Under the pieces are notes generated by a model. It searched no databases. It saw only the letters and a program-made list of their open reading frames with translations, and was not told the DNA's origin. A DNA stretch of 64,000 nt from a bacterium. Lineage in GTDB: Bacteria > Bacillota_A > Clostridia > Lachnospirales > Lachnospiraceae. Position 1 is the first letter of the stretch. Every line of letters begins with the position of its first letter. The position numbers were made by a program, and so were the translations under genes. This document shows positions 26,781-34,311 of the stretch, in pieces. The stretch lies in contig SFQZ01000004.1 in assembly GCA_004562915.1 (NCBI GenBank), forward strand, positions 21,186 to 85,185, given 5' to 3'.

Positions 26781-28442
26781 ATGAGTGAAGACATTATATT
26801 GAAAGCCGACAATTTATTTTTTTCCTATGATGACGAGAAAAGTCATTCATTGAACGGTCTTTCTCTGGAAATCAAAAAGGGACATAAAGTAGCGTTTATG
26901 GGAGCCAACGGTTCAGGAAAATCCACTTTTTTCCTCTGCTGCAACGGTATCCACCAACCATCCTCAGGTACCCTTTATTTTAACGGGGAACCTGTTGATT
27001 ATTCGCGTAAAGGACTTCTGAAACTCAGAAGCAAAGTCGGCATTGTATTTCAGGATCCTGATAACCAGCTTTTTTCCGCAAGTGTTTATCAGGAAATATC
27101 CTTTGGTATCCTGAATCTGGGAGTTTCTGAGAGCGAAGCAAAAGAACAGGTTGAAAATGTAATCGACTATCTGGAGATTACTCCATTTCGGCATAAACCT
27201 ACTCACGCATTGAGCGGAGGTCAGAAAAAGCAGGTTTCCATCGCAGATATTCTGGTAATGCATCCGGATATCATCATACTGGACGAACCTGCTGCCGCAC
27301 TGGATCCGAAACACACTACTATGGTTAATAAAATCGTCGACCAGTTAACAGATAATGGAATTACCGTTATGATGTCAACTCATGACGTAAACTATGCCAT
27401 GTCCTGGGCAGATGATGTGTTTCTATTTAAAGACGGTAAAGTACTGATACAGGGAACTCCGGAGCAGGTTTTTTCCAATGTATCCGCTCTTGCTGCCACT
27501 AACCTGGAACAACCGGCCTGTATGCAGCTTTTCGACAGTCTCTGTAAAAAAGGGATATTAAAAACTTCACTCCCGATTCCGCATAATCTGCAGCAGTTGG
27601 AATCATATATTGCTGATATCAGCGAAAGAACATACCACGGAGGAAAACCCATGATGGAAACAAAAAAAGCGATCCTTGTTGTCAGCTTCGGCACAAGCTA
27701 CAACACCACAAGAGAAAAAACAATTGATGTAATTGAGAAAAAAATAGGGGATGCTTTCCCTGAGCAAAAAATCTACCGTGCCTGGACCAGTAAAATGATC
27801 ATGGCTAAACTTTTAAAAAGAGACGGAACCAAAATCAATAATGTAAAAAAAGCCATGGAACAGATGCGAAATGACGGAATCACAGATGTGATCGTTCAGC
27901 CCACCCATGTGATCAATGGTATCGAAAATGATCTCATGAAAGAAGATGCACTTTCTTTTAGAGATGATTTTCACAGTATTGCTTTCGGTACCCCTCTTCT
28001 TACCAGTGAACAGGACAGTCTGGATGTGATCGATGCAGTTGTAAAAGAGTTTTCTGATCTCAAGGATAATGAAGCTCTGGTTCTGATGGGACACGGAACT
28101 ACCCATTATGCCAATTCTATCTATGCTGCACTGGATTATACTTTCAAAGATAAAGGATATCCGAATATCCATCTGGGAACCGTAGAAGCTTACCCCTCCA
28201 TGCAGACACTGCTTCGGATGGTAAAAGAACAGAACCCGAAAAAAGTAAAACTGGCACCATTTATGATCGTAGCCGGAGACCATGCCCGTAATGATATGGC
28301 CGGGGACGATCCGGAATCCTGGAGATGCCAGTTTGAGGCTGCCGGATTTGAGGTGGAATGCTGCCTGAAAGGACTGGGAGAATACCCGGCGGTGCAGGAG
28401 GTTTTTATACGGCATATACAGGAAATTATTTCGTGTGAATAA
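26781..28442 (+). CDS. cbiO-cbiK: Fusion of cobalt transporter ATPase CbiO and sirohydrochlorin cobaltochelatase CbiK
   Basis: A single 553-aa frame. Residues 1 to about 285 are a complete ECF ATPase: Walker A GANGSGKST, Q-loop VFQDPDNQLF, signature ALSGGQKKQ, Walker B IIILDEPAAALDP and H-loop STHD. Residues about 292-553 are a complete CbiK, which inserts Co2+ into sirohydrochlorin (LVVSFGTSYNTTREKTID, QPTHVINGIE, MGHGTTHYAN, MIVAGDHARNDMAGDD). The histidines are those expected of class II chelatases. An in-frame GGAGGAAAACCC-ATGATG lies at the junction (27639-27656), so free CbiK may also be made. The last gene of the riboswitch-controlled cobalt operon. Confidence 0.92.
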   Translation: MSEDIILKADNLFFSYDDEKSHSLNGLSLEIKKGHKVAFMGANGSGKSTFFLCCNGIHQPSSGTLYFNGEPVDYSRKGLLKLRSKVGIVFQDPDNQLFSASVYQEISFGILNLGVSESEAKEQVENVIDYLEITPFRHKPTHALSGGQKKQVSIADILVMHPDIIILDEPAAALDPKHTTMVNKIVDQLTDNGITVMMSTHDVNYAMSWADDVFLFKDGKVLIQGTPEQVFSNVSALAATNLEQPACMQLFDSLCKKGILKTSLPIPHNLQQLESYIADISERTYHGGKPMMETKKAILVVSFGTSYNTTREKTIDVIEKKIGDAFPEQKIYRAWTSKMIMAKLLKRDGTKINNVKKAMEQMRNDGITDVIVQPTHVINGIENDLMKEDALSFRDDFHSIAFGTPLLTSEQDSLDVIDAVVKEFSDLKDNEALVLMGHGTTHYANSIYAALDYTFKDKGYPNIHLGTVEAYPSMQTLLRMVKEQNPKKVKLAPFMIVAGDHARNDMAGDDPESWRCQFEAAGFEVECCLKGLGEYPAVQEVFIRHIQEIISCE

Positions 28443-28452
28443 CTAACATAGT

Positions 28453-28468
28453 AAGGGTTACCGATAGT
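28453..28468 (+). repeat. Left copy of the 16-bp inverted repeat
   Basis: AAGGGTTACCGATAGT, 10 nt after the cbiO-cbiK stop codon. Its last T starts a TATAAT (28468-28473) reading into the segment. Confidence 0.8.
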
Positions 28469-28495
28469 ATAATCGAGTTATCGATGAATTGCGTC

Positions 28496-28632
28496 CTTCC
28501 TACTGATGTCATCGGGTAAAGTGAGTCTGAAGATCCAGCGCTTACGGAGACTTAGGTGCGACGGCTTTTCGGAGCGTCTTATGTCGGAGTTAGCGATTAT
28601 CTGAAGAGGAACGGCCTGACATCGGTAGGAAG
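28496..28632. repeat. 137-nt long imperfect palindrome (structured element)
   Basis: The outer arms CTTCCTACTGATGTCA (28496-28511) and TGACATCGGTAGGAAG (28617-28632) pair over 16 bp with one G-U. Inside, CGCTTAC / GTTAGCG and GACG / CGTC can extend a cruciform or RNA hairpin. The mutS2-like reading frame runs into it right after IGIV and stops within it. It resembles a small palindromic insertion element or a structured RNA. No match to a named RNA class is recognised. Confidence 0.6.
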
Positions 28633-30320
28633 AATACAATCCCAATTTTTTTATCCGGAAATACCATCACGCTGTCTCCCCGTCTGAATTTTTCCTGAAG
28701 TTTGATGTCTTTTTTATTTTTAACTGTTTTTCGTATCTTGTTGCTTCGATGATGCTCCAGATTGTTTTTCTCATTCCGAAATTGATACTTGCTAACTGCA
28801 GACTCTCCATAGGCATAACGTACCGCTGTCTGCAGCATTTCTTTTGGCATACCCAGTCGATCAGCAATATAAAATGCGCAGCTTTCACCTGCTTCTCCTA
28901 TAATCATTTGATACGTCGGCTGAAGGGTTTCCTGATCAAATGTCATTCTTGCATTTACAATACTCTCTGTGTGTTTTGCATATTCTTTTACTTCAGGATA
29001 ATGCGTAGTTACAAGAAACAAACATCCCGTCCTTTTCAGTTCTTCCAAAATTGCAATAGCAATCCCCATTCCCTCTGCCGGATCTGTACCGGAACCCAGT
29101 TCATCCATGATTACAAAACTGTCTCGATCTGCATTTTGTAATACTTCCAGTACATTTTTTATATGTGAGGAAAATGTTGATAAATTTTCCGCCAGGTTCT
29201 GACCGTCTCCGATATCACAGAGATAAGAACTGTTCATACAGATATCTGCATTTTCACAGGTTACATGCAGTCCACACTGAGCCATCATGCAATTCAACAT
29301 AACTGTTTTAATCGCTACTGTTTTTCCTCCTGTATTGGGACCGGTGATCACAATTCCATTTACACCTGTTCCGATAGAAAACTGCAGGGGTACATTGATT
29401 GCTCTATCCATCAGGGGATGCCTGGCATTTTTCAAAATGATTTTTCTCTCCAGATTAATGGACGGCTCCACTCCATCCAGATCCATGCTCAGCTTTCCTT
29501 TGGAAAAGATGAAATCCAGCTTTTCAATCATGTTGATATTATTACGCAGCACCTCTGATCTGTCTGCTGTCATTGCCGTCAGCGTATATAAAATCCGATA
29601 AACTTCGTTTTCCTCACTGATCTTAAGCAGCTGAATCTCCTCATAATATCTGGAAATGCTTACAGGTTCCATAAACAGGGTGTTTCCAGTTGCTGACTTG
29701 TCAATTACGCTTCCGTTGATTTTCAGCTTATATTCTTTTTTCACAGGCAGACATAGCCTTCCATTCCGAAGAGTACAGTAGTTATCCGCCATATATTCTT
29801 TGTGAGAGCGCAGTATCTGTTCCGCTTTTTGCTTCATCTGCTCTTCACATTTTACAATCTGATTACGGATCTGGAAAAGCTCTTTCGATGCATAGTCATC
29901 CACCTCTCCTCCCCGTATCTGGCGGCTGATCTCTTCTCTCAGATCTTCTGCTGCATCCAGATTTTCATCATAATAAGCAATTGCATTTTCATATATTTTT
30001 CCACGATTCAGGTAATCCCGAAGTCTCCTGACTGCTGCCAGCATCTTCTCCACTCGTTCCAACTGAAAAGGCGTAAGGCAGTCTCCTTTTTCGGCAGCCA
30101 TCAGAATTTCTTTTATCTCCTCCACATTCGGCAGCGGAGGCATCCCAAGCTTTTCCAGCATAGTTCTGCTGTCTGTGGTATCCTTCAGCTGTTTTCTTAA
30201 TTCTCTTTCCGACAAGTAAAATGATATTTTATCAATCTGTTCTTTTGCTTTGTCTGTTACGCAGAGATTTTTCCATAGTTCTTTGATTTTATCGAATCCG
30301 ATCTGTTTTTCTATATTCAT
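28590..30320 (-). CDS. MutS2-like ATPase without Smr domain (element-borne)
   Basis: A 576-aa protein related to MutS/MutS2. It has an N-terminal clamp/lever region rich in charged helices (about residues 1-300) and a MutS domain V ATPase: Walker A GPNTGGKT, MDELGSGTDPAEG (Walker B) and VTTHYPEVKEYA. A basic Lys/Arg-rich stretch and the start of a small beta domain (RRGDSVMVFPDKKIGIV) follow. The last 14 or so residues are encoded by the inverted-repeat element, so the C-terminus is probably truncated or replaced. There is no Smr nuclease or mismatch-binding domain. An AAAGGA site precedes the ATG. It is the only substantial gene of the inverted-repeat-bounded segment; its function is unknown. 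Confidence 0.75.
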   Translation of the reverse strand: MNIEKQIGFDKIKELWKNLCVTDKAKEQIDKISFYLSERELRKQLKDTTDSRTMLEKLGMPPLPNVEEIKEILMAAEKGDCLTPFQLERVEKMLAAVRRLRDYLNRGKIYENAIAYYDENLDAAEDLREEISRQIRGGEVDDYASKELFQIRNQIVKCEEQMKQKAEQILRSHKEYMADNYCTLRNGRLCLPVKKEYKLKINGSVIDKSATGNTLFMEPVSISRYYEEIQLLKISEENEVYRILYTLTAMTADRSEVLRNNINMIEKLDFIFSKGKLSMDLDGVEPSINLERKIILKNARHPLMDRAINVPLQFSIGTGVNGIVITGPNTGGKTVAIKTVMLNCMMAQCGLHVTCENADICMNSSYLCDIGDGQNLAENLSTFSSHIKNVLEVLQNADRDSFVIMDELGSGTDPAEGMGIAIAILEELKRTGCLFLVTTHYPEVKEYAKHTESIVNARMTFDQETLQPTYQMIIGEAGESCAFYIADRLGMPKEMLQTAVRYAYGESAVSKYQFRNEKNNLEHHRSNKIRKTVKNKKDIKLQEKFRRGDSVMVFPDKKIGIVFFLPMSGRSSSDNR

Positions 30321-30357
30321 GATATTTCCTTTCTTCACAAACGAAAAATCTTATATT

Positions 30358-30507
30358 TTACAGGACTTTTCCTGTACCGGAGGATTTTTGTATCATAAGA
30401 AAGTCAGAGGACTTTCCTATGATACAAAAAAAAAGCACAGCCACACAGCCATGCTTATATCCAAATAGTAAGCAAATGTAAATGTTAGGCGAAAATTCGG
30501 CAGCCAT
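30358..30507 (-). CDS. Possible 49-aa peptide in the leader of the mutS2-like gene
   Basis: An ATG with GGAGATAGTGC upstream opens a 49-codon frame (MAAEFSPNIYICLLFGYKHG at the start, ending SSGTGKVL). It crosses the intrinsic terminator and the 19-bp hairpin ahead of the mutS2-like gene. Coding across two strong hairpins argues that this is repeat sequence with an incidental open frame, but a leader peptide is possible. No family is recognised with confidence. Confidence 0.25.
   Translation of the reverse strand: MAAEFSPNIYICLLFGYKHGCVAVLFFCIIGKSSDFLMIQKSSGTGKVL
30386..30427. repeat. 19-bp-stem hairpin upstream of the mutS2-like gene
   Basis: TTTGTATCATAAGAAAGTC pairs with GACTTTCCTATGATACAAA (one G-U) around a 4-nt loop, about 65 nt before the mutS2-like start. 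It is flanked by A/T runs. It looks like an interspersed palindromic repeat unit. Confidence 0.7.
30426..30456 (-). terminator. Intrinsic terminator inside the inverted-repeat segment, upstream of mutS2-like
   Basis: On the minus strand AAGCATGGC / GCTGTGCTT form a 9-bp stem (two G-U pairs) with a 6-nt loop followed by nine T. A transcript starting at the segment's right end would stop here before the mutS2-like gene, which suggests attenuation or a short RNA. Confidence 0.65.
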
Positions 30508-30628
30508 GCACTATCTCCATATGGGCATACTTATAGCGCAATCAAACTGCACCTGCAATATTTATTTTGCAATTTTCTCCGTAACACTCACAATTAACAT
30601 CCAAATTCTCCAAAATCTATTTTTCTTT

Positions 30629-30657
30629 ATTCTAACTATCGGTAACCCTTTTGTCAA
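30629..30657 (-). promoter_or_regulatory. Predicted promoter spanning the right inverted repeat
   Basis: TTGACA (30657-30652, outside the repeat), a 17-bp spacer made almost wholly of the 16-bp repeat, and TAGAAT (30634-30629, inside). It would read leftward into the segment toward the mutS2-like gene. Confidence 0.6.
30635..30650 (-). repeat. Right copy of the 16-bp inverted repeat
   Basis: The exact reverse complement of 28453-28468. It forms the spacer of a TTGACA-17-TAGAAT promoter. Confidence 0.8.
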
Positions 30658-30728
30658 TACTTAATTCCCGCTGCTCTCATACCTAAAGATATAAGTGAAG
30701 ATATAAAACTGAATCAATAACAGCAATC

Positions 30729-30881
30729 TTATCCCAATAACTCCATTTCATCATTCATTTTGACAAATCCATACTTTTCATATAATGGTTTTCCCATATC
30801 TGTTGCTTCCAGTGAAATAGCCGTTATACTTTGTTTGTTTACTTCCGCAATCAATAATTCTAAAGTTTTATATGCAATCCT
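30729..30881 (-). pseudogene. GNAT acetyltransferase C-terminal remnant
   Basis: A 50-codon open segment preceded by a stop codon and with no start reads AYKTLELLIAEVNKQ, AISLEATDMGKPLYEKYGFV and ends in ELLG. That is the typical last helix-strand unit of a GCN5-type acetyltransferase. The N-terminal acetyl-CoA motif is missing upstream, so the gene is dead. Confidence 0.7.
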
Positions 30882-30946
30882 CTATACTAATTCCATAATA
30901 ACAAATATCCGTTCCTGTACACTGCCTCTCAGACTTTACTCATCTT

Positions 30947-31192
30947 TCAGGCTTCCAAATATTTTTTCAGTTCCTCTTCTTTCATATTCAGGCTCACCAT
31001 ACTGTGATCTGCCGTGCATTGACATTCTATGTGGTATGTTTTTCTTGTGTTCCCATAAATTTCAAAACAGGAATCCGTTATTTTCTCTTTTGTATCTGTA
31101 CCCTGTCGGTTCATAAAGTGTTCATTCGGCAGAAAACTAATCTCTTCCTCTCCGGTATCGTGTTCCCCGAAAACTTCATTTACTTTATCCCG
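30947..31192 (-). pseudogene. Remnant of an Rpn/PD-(D/E)XK nuclease-family transposase
   Basis: An 81-codon open segment without a proper start contains NEVFGEHDTGEEEISFLPNE, NRQGTDTKEKITDSCFEIYG and TYHIECQCTADHSMV. These resemble the nuclease core (D...ExQ, here ECQ) of the Rpn recombination-promoting / PD-(D/E)XK transposase family common in Lachnospiraceae. It ends early and abuts the stop codon of the amidohydrolase. N- and C-terminal parts are absent. The family call is from memory of such sequences. Confidence 0.55.
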
Positions 31193-32080
31193 TTAAAATT
31201 TTCTCTTTAACAATCCATCCCCTTGGGAAATGATTTCTTCCCAATAGGGCCACTGTTCCTCCAGCACTTCCTGAAACACCTGGTATTCATCCATCAGACC
31301 CTGACCATGCAGTACTCTGTAGGCTCCAGCATCACTTCCGAGTGCCAATTTTACACCAAGTTCAAAAGCTCGATGAAGATTTTTCTGCTGTCCTTCCCAG
31401 ATTTTCTCAACCACATGCTCCGGGAATCTGCCATCTCCCAGCAGGTTCTTCACTGTTACGATCGTCGGCACCCAGATAGTTTCGCTGGAAGCCAATGCCT
31501 GCAGAGCGTCATCATCGCAAAAATTTCCATGTTCAATGCTGTCCACTCCGGCAAGTGCAGCAGCTCGTACTGCTCTGCTTCCGTTTGTATGAGCCATAAC
31601 AGCAAATCCCTCTTCATGAGCGATATGAATCAATTCTCCGATTTCCTCATCCGGCAGAGAACTTTCTGTCAATCCTCCCCTGTCAAAGTCCATGATTCCG
31701 GATATCATGATTTTTACAAAATGACCGCCCTGTTCTCTCAGTTCCTGAATCAGTTTACGGTAATCTTTCATATTTTCATATGCTTTCCCCACGATTCCGC
31801 CATAATGACCTTTTTTATGAATGGCAAATACCGGTGTCCGATAAGTAATCCCATATTCCGGTGCAATCTCCATCGTTCTCTTTGATGTCCCATAAATATC
31901 ACCGCCGTCCCGCAGCCAGGTAATGCCCCGTCTGTGGTATTCTTCCAGATTTTTACGGATCACTTCCTCATTTACACCATTTATCTGATCACGCACAGCC
32001 TGACGGTAATCCACCCCGTTCATAAAAATATGCATATGTGCCTCCCCATATGGAAATTGCACGTCAGATAACTTACACAT
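31193..32080 (-). CDS. Amidohydrolase-family protein at the end of the cobalamin operon
   Basis: A 295-aa TIM-barrel metal hydrolase. The metal HxH is near the N-terminus (GEAHMHIF), followed by FVKIMISGI (candidate carboxylated Lys), MAHTNGSRA, SIEHGNFCDD and ALGSDAGAYR, giving the His, His and Asp expected of the superfamily. It lies about 29 nt downstream of cbiC and in line with the cob operon, yet no cobalamin pathway step needs it. Substrate is unknown; salvage of a corrinoid side chain or an unrelated amide are guesses. The ATG has an AAGGTG-type site. Confidence 0.7.
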   Translation of the reverse strand: MCKLSDVQFPYGEAHMHIFMNGVDYRQAVRDQINGVNEEVIRKNLEEYHRRGITWLRDGGDIYGTSKRTMEIAPEYGITYRTPVFAIHKKGHYGGIVGKAYENMKDYRKLIQELREQGGHFVKIMISGIMDFDRGGLTESSLPDEEIGELIHIAHEEGFAVMAHTNGSRAVRAAALAGVDSIEHGNFCDDDALQALASSETIWVPTIVTVKNLLGDGRFPEHVVEKIWEGQQKNLHRAFELGVKLALGSDAGAYRVLHGQGLMDEYQVFQEVLEEQWPYWEEIISQGDGLLKRKF

Positions 32081-32109
32081 TCTCTCAGCACCTTCTTATA
32101 CAAAGAAAA

Positions 32110-32751
32110 TCATTCTCGATTGTCATCCATCATATACAGCAATGCATTGCAGATACAGGCAGCAATATTACTTCCGCCTTTTCTTCCTCTTGCCACAATA
32201 TATGGTACATCCGTCTCCATGATCAATTCCTTTGACTGAACTACATTTACAAATCCTACAGGCACACCGATGATCAGTGCCGGATGGATCTTTCCTTCCT
32301 GAATCAGTTCATACAGACGTACCAGCGCAGTGGGAGCATTGCCGATGGCAAAAATCATCGGTTTATTCATAGTTGCTGCCTTATCCATACTGGCTGTGGC
32401 ACGGGTTGTTCCATTTTCTTTTGCAGTCTTTGCTACATCTTCATCTGACATAAAGCAGTAAACTTCACCGCCATATTTTGCCAGTGCTTTTTTATTGATA
32501 CCGGAACGACCCATCTGTGTGTCTGTTACAATGCAGGCGCCGTTTTTGATGGCTTCCATCGCTTTCTCCACCACTCCTTCAGAAAAGCAAAGATTGTCTG
32601 CATAATCAAAGTCTGCACTGGTATGAATACAGCGCTTAATGATCAATTCTTTGTCTGCATCCAGTTTTCTGTTTCCCAGTTCTTCCGTGATGATCTCAAA
32701 ACTTCTTCTCTCAATATCCCTTGGTCTCACATTTTCCAGTTCTATTTTCAT
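32110..32751 (-). CDS. cbiC: Cobalt-precorrin-8 methylmutase
   Basis: Moves the C11 methyl to C12, forming cobyrinate. The 213-aa protein has VTDTQMGRSGINK, FAIGNAPTALVRLYELI and IIGVPVGFVNVVQSKE, which are hallmarks of CbiC/CobH, including the catalytic His in RCIHTSADFDYADN. A good AAAGGAG precedes the ATG. It is 34 nt downstream of cbiP in the operon. Confidence 0.95.
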   Translation of the reverse strand: MKIELENVRPRDIERRSFEIITEELGNRKLDADKELIIKRCIHTSADFDYADNLCFSEGVVEKAMEAIKNGACIVTDTQMGRSGINKKALAKYGGEVYCFMSDEDVAKTAKENGTTRATASMDKAATMNKPMIFAIGNAPTALVRLYELIQEGKIHPALIIGVPVGFVNVVQSKELIMETDVPYIVARGRKGGSNIAACICNALLYMMDDNRE

Positions 32752-32785
32752 AATTCTTCTCCTTTCACGGGTTTCAAAACTTTAG

Positions 32786-34309
32786 TCATGCCAAGTCCTG
32801 GATGCCCTCTTCCAGTATTTCATAAATCCGTTTCATATCCAAATGTTCCCGAAGGGCTGCTGCCAGTATATCATACTGCGTTTCCTTGAATTCCTGGAAA
32901 TCCACACCGGTAATCTCTTCCGTATTGATTCCTTTTTTTCTTCCCAGTGCTTTCACGATTGCTTTTGCAACTTCCTCTTTATCGAAAACCCCATGTACAT
33001 AAGTTCCATACACATTTTTTCTGTATGCACCGTCTACTTTTTCCTCACGGGTAGCCGCATGATCACAGATATTTGTCAGAGAATGAGCACCGTTTTTCAA
33101 TCGGCTGACACCCATATGAATCTCGTATCCTTCCAGAACTGCACCGGAAAGTTCTGCAAGATCTCCTTCAACTGTTTCAAAGCATCCACTCACTCTTGTT
33201 CTTGTTTTTCCGGACTCAAACACCGTATCCATAGGCAGAAGCCCCATTCCTTTCATAGAACCTCCTGCTTCCACACCGTCGGGATCTGACAGTGTTTCGC
33301 CCAGCATCTGATAACCACCACAAACACCAAAAATAACTTTACCTCTGGCTGCCTGTTTCAGAATCGCTGCTTCCATACCACTTTCCCGCATCCACTGCAG
33401 ATCTTCCATGGTATTTTTAGTTCCCGGAAGTATGATCATATCCGGATCTTTCATTTCATGTACATGCTTTACATATCTCAGAGAAACTCCCGGCATACGC
33501 TCAAAAGGATTAAAATCCGTAAAATTAGAAATTCTCGGCACACGGATGACCACGATATCGATCACTCCTATTTCCTGCCTGTTATCAAATCGTTCTGTGA
33601 GACTGTCCTCATCTTCCACTTCAATATTCAGATACGGAGCAACACCAACTACCGAAATCCCACTTTTTTCTTCCAACATCTCAACTCCCGGATCCAGGAT
33701 TGACTTATCCCCCCGAAACTTATTGATAATCAGTCCCTTTACCATGGATTTCTCATCCTCTTCCAGAAGCATTACTGTACCAATCAGCTGTGCAAATACA
33801 CCACCTCTGTCGATATCTCCCACCAGAAGCACCGGAGCTTTGGCCATCTTTGCCATTCCCATATTAACAATATCTTCCTGCTTTAGATTGATCTCCGCCG
33901 GGCTTCCCGCTCCTTCAATCACAATGATATCATTTTCTTCGGCAAGTTTATTATAAGCCTTCATAATGTCCGGGATCAGTTTATGTTTATATTGAAAATA
34001 ATCACGGGCATTCATATTTCCCAGAACTTCCCCGTTTACGATCACCTGACTCCCCACATCATTGGTAGGTTTCAGCAAAATAGGATTCATCAGTACAGAA
34101 GGTTTGATTCCGGCTGCTTCGGCCTGCATTACCTGTGCACGCCCCATCTCAAGTCCTTCCTCTGTGATAAAAGAATTCAATGCCATATTCTGTGATTTAA
34201 ATGGCGCCACCCGGTAACCGTCCTGCTTAAATATACGACATAAGCCTGCAGCCAGCAAACTCTTCCCTGCATTCGACATGGTGCCCTGAATCATAATTGC
34301 CTTTGCCAT
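32786..34309 (-). CDS. cbiP: Adenosylcobyric acid synthase (glutamine-hydrolysing)
   Basis: Amidates four side chains of adenosylcobyrinate a,c-diamide (CbiP/CobQ). About 507 aa: N-terminal dethiobiotin-synthase-like ATPase with QGTMSNAGKS and VEGAGSPAEI, then a class I glutaminase domain with the nucleophile Cys in FGVCGGYQMLG and the His in YGTYVHGVFD. Two ATGs two codons apart exist. The second begins the conserved MAKAIMIQG and has GAGG at 8 nt; the first forms an ATGA overlap with the cobD stop. The operon context is firm. Confidence 0.95.
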   Translation of the reverse strand: MAKAIMIQGTMSNAGKSLLAAGLCRIFKQDGYRVAPFKSQNMALNSFITEEGLEMGRAQVMQAEAAGIKPSVLMNPILLKPTNDVGSQVIVNGEVLGNMNARDYFQYKHKLIPDIMKAYNKLAEENDIIVIEGAGSPAEINLKQEDIVNMGMAKMAKAPVLLVGDIDRGGVFAQLIGTVMLLEEDEKSMVKGLIINKFRGDKSILDPGVEMLEEKSGISVVGVAPYLNIEVEDEDSLTERFDNRQEIGVIDIVVIRVPRISNFTDFNPFERMPGVSLRYVKHVHEMKDPDMIILPGTKNTMEDLQWMRESGMEAAILKQAARGKVIFGVCGGYQMLGETLSDPDGVEAGGSMKGMGLLPMDTVFESGKTRTRVSGCFETVEGDLAELSGAVLEGYEIHMGVSRLKNGAHSLTNICDHAATREEKVDGAYRKNVYGTYVHGVFDKEEVAKAIVKALGRKKGINTEEITGVDFQEFKETQYDILAAALREHLDMKRIYEILEEGIQDLA

Positions 34310-34311
34310 TG

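Larger units (their letters stand above)
28453..30650. mobile_element. 2.2-kb segment bounded by a perfect 16-bp inverted repeat, carrying a mutS2-like gene
   Basis: The sequence AAGGGTTACCGATAGT at 28453-28468 recurs as its exact reverse complement at 30635-30650. Between them lie a MutS2-like ATPase gene, a 137-nt imperfect palindrome, a leader with an intrinsic terminator and a second long hairpin. No transposase, recombinase or reverse transcriptase is encoded inside, and no flanking target-site duplication is visible. It separates the convergent cobalt-uptake operon from the remnants at the end of the cobalamin operon. It may be a non-autonomous transposon with cargo or an invertible segment; which one cannot be told from one sequence. 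Confidence 0.6.

Noticed and set aside
28496..28632. Retron msr/msd, group II intron domain V or integron attC site
   Set aside because: The flanking arms recall these structures, but there is no reverse transcriptase or integrase gene in the window. The domain V catalytic triad pattern and the attC core GTTRRRY are also not found.
28453..30650. Conventional insertion sequence
   Set aside because: No transposase of any recognised family is encoded between the inverted repeats and no target-site duplication is visible, so it is reported only as an inverted-repeat-bounded segment.
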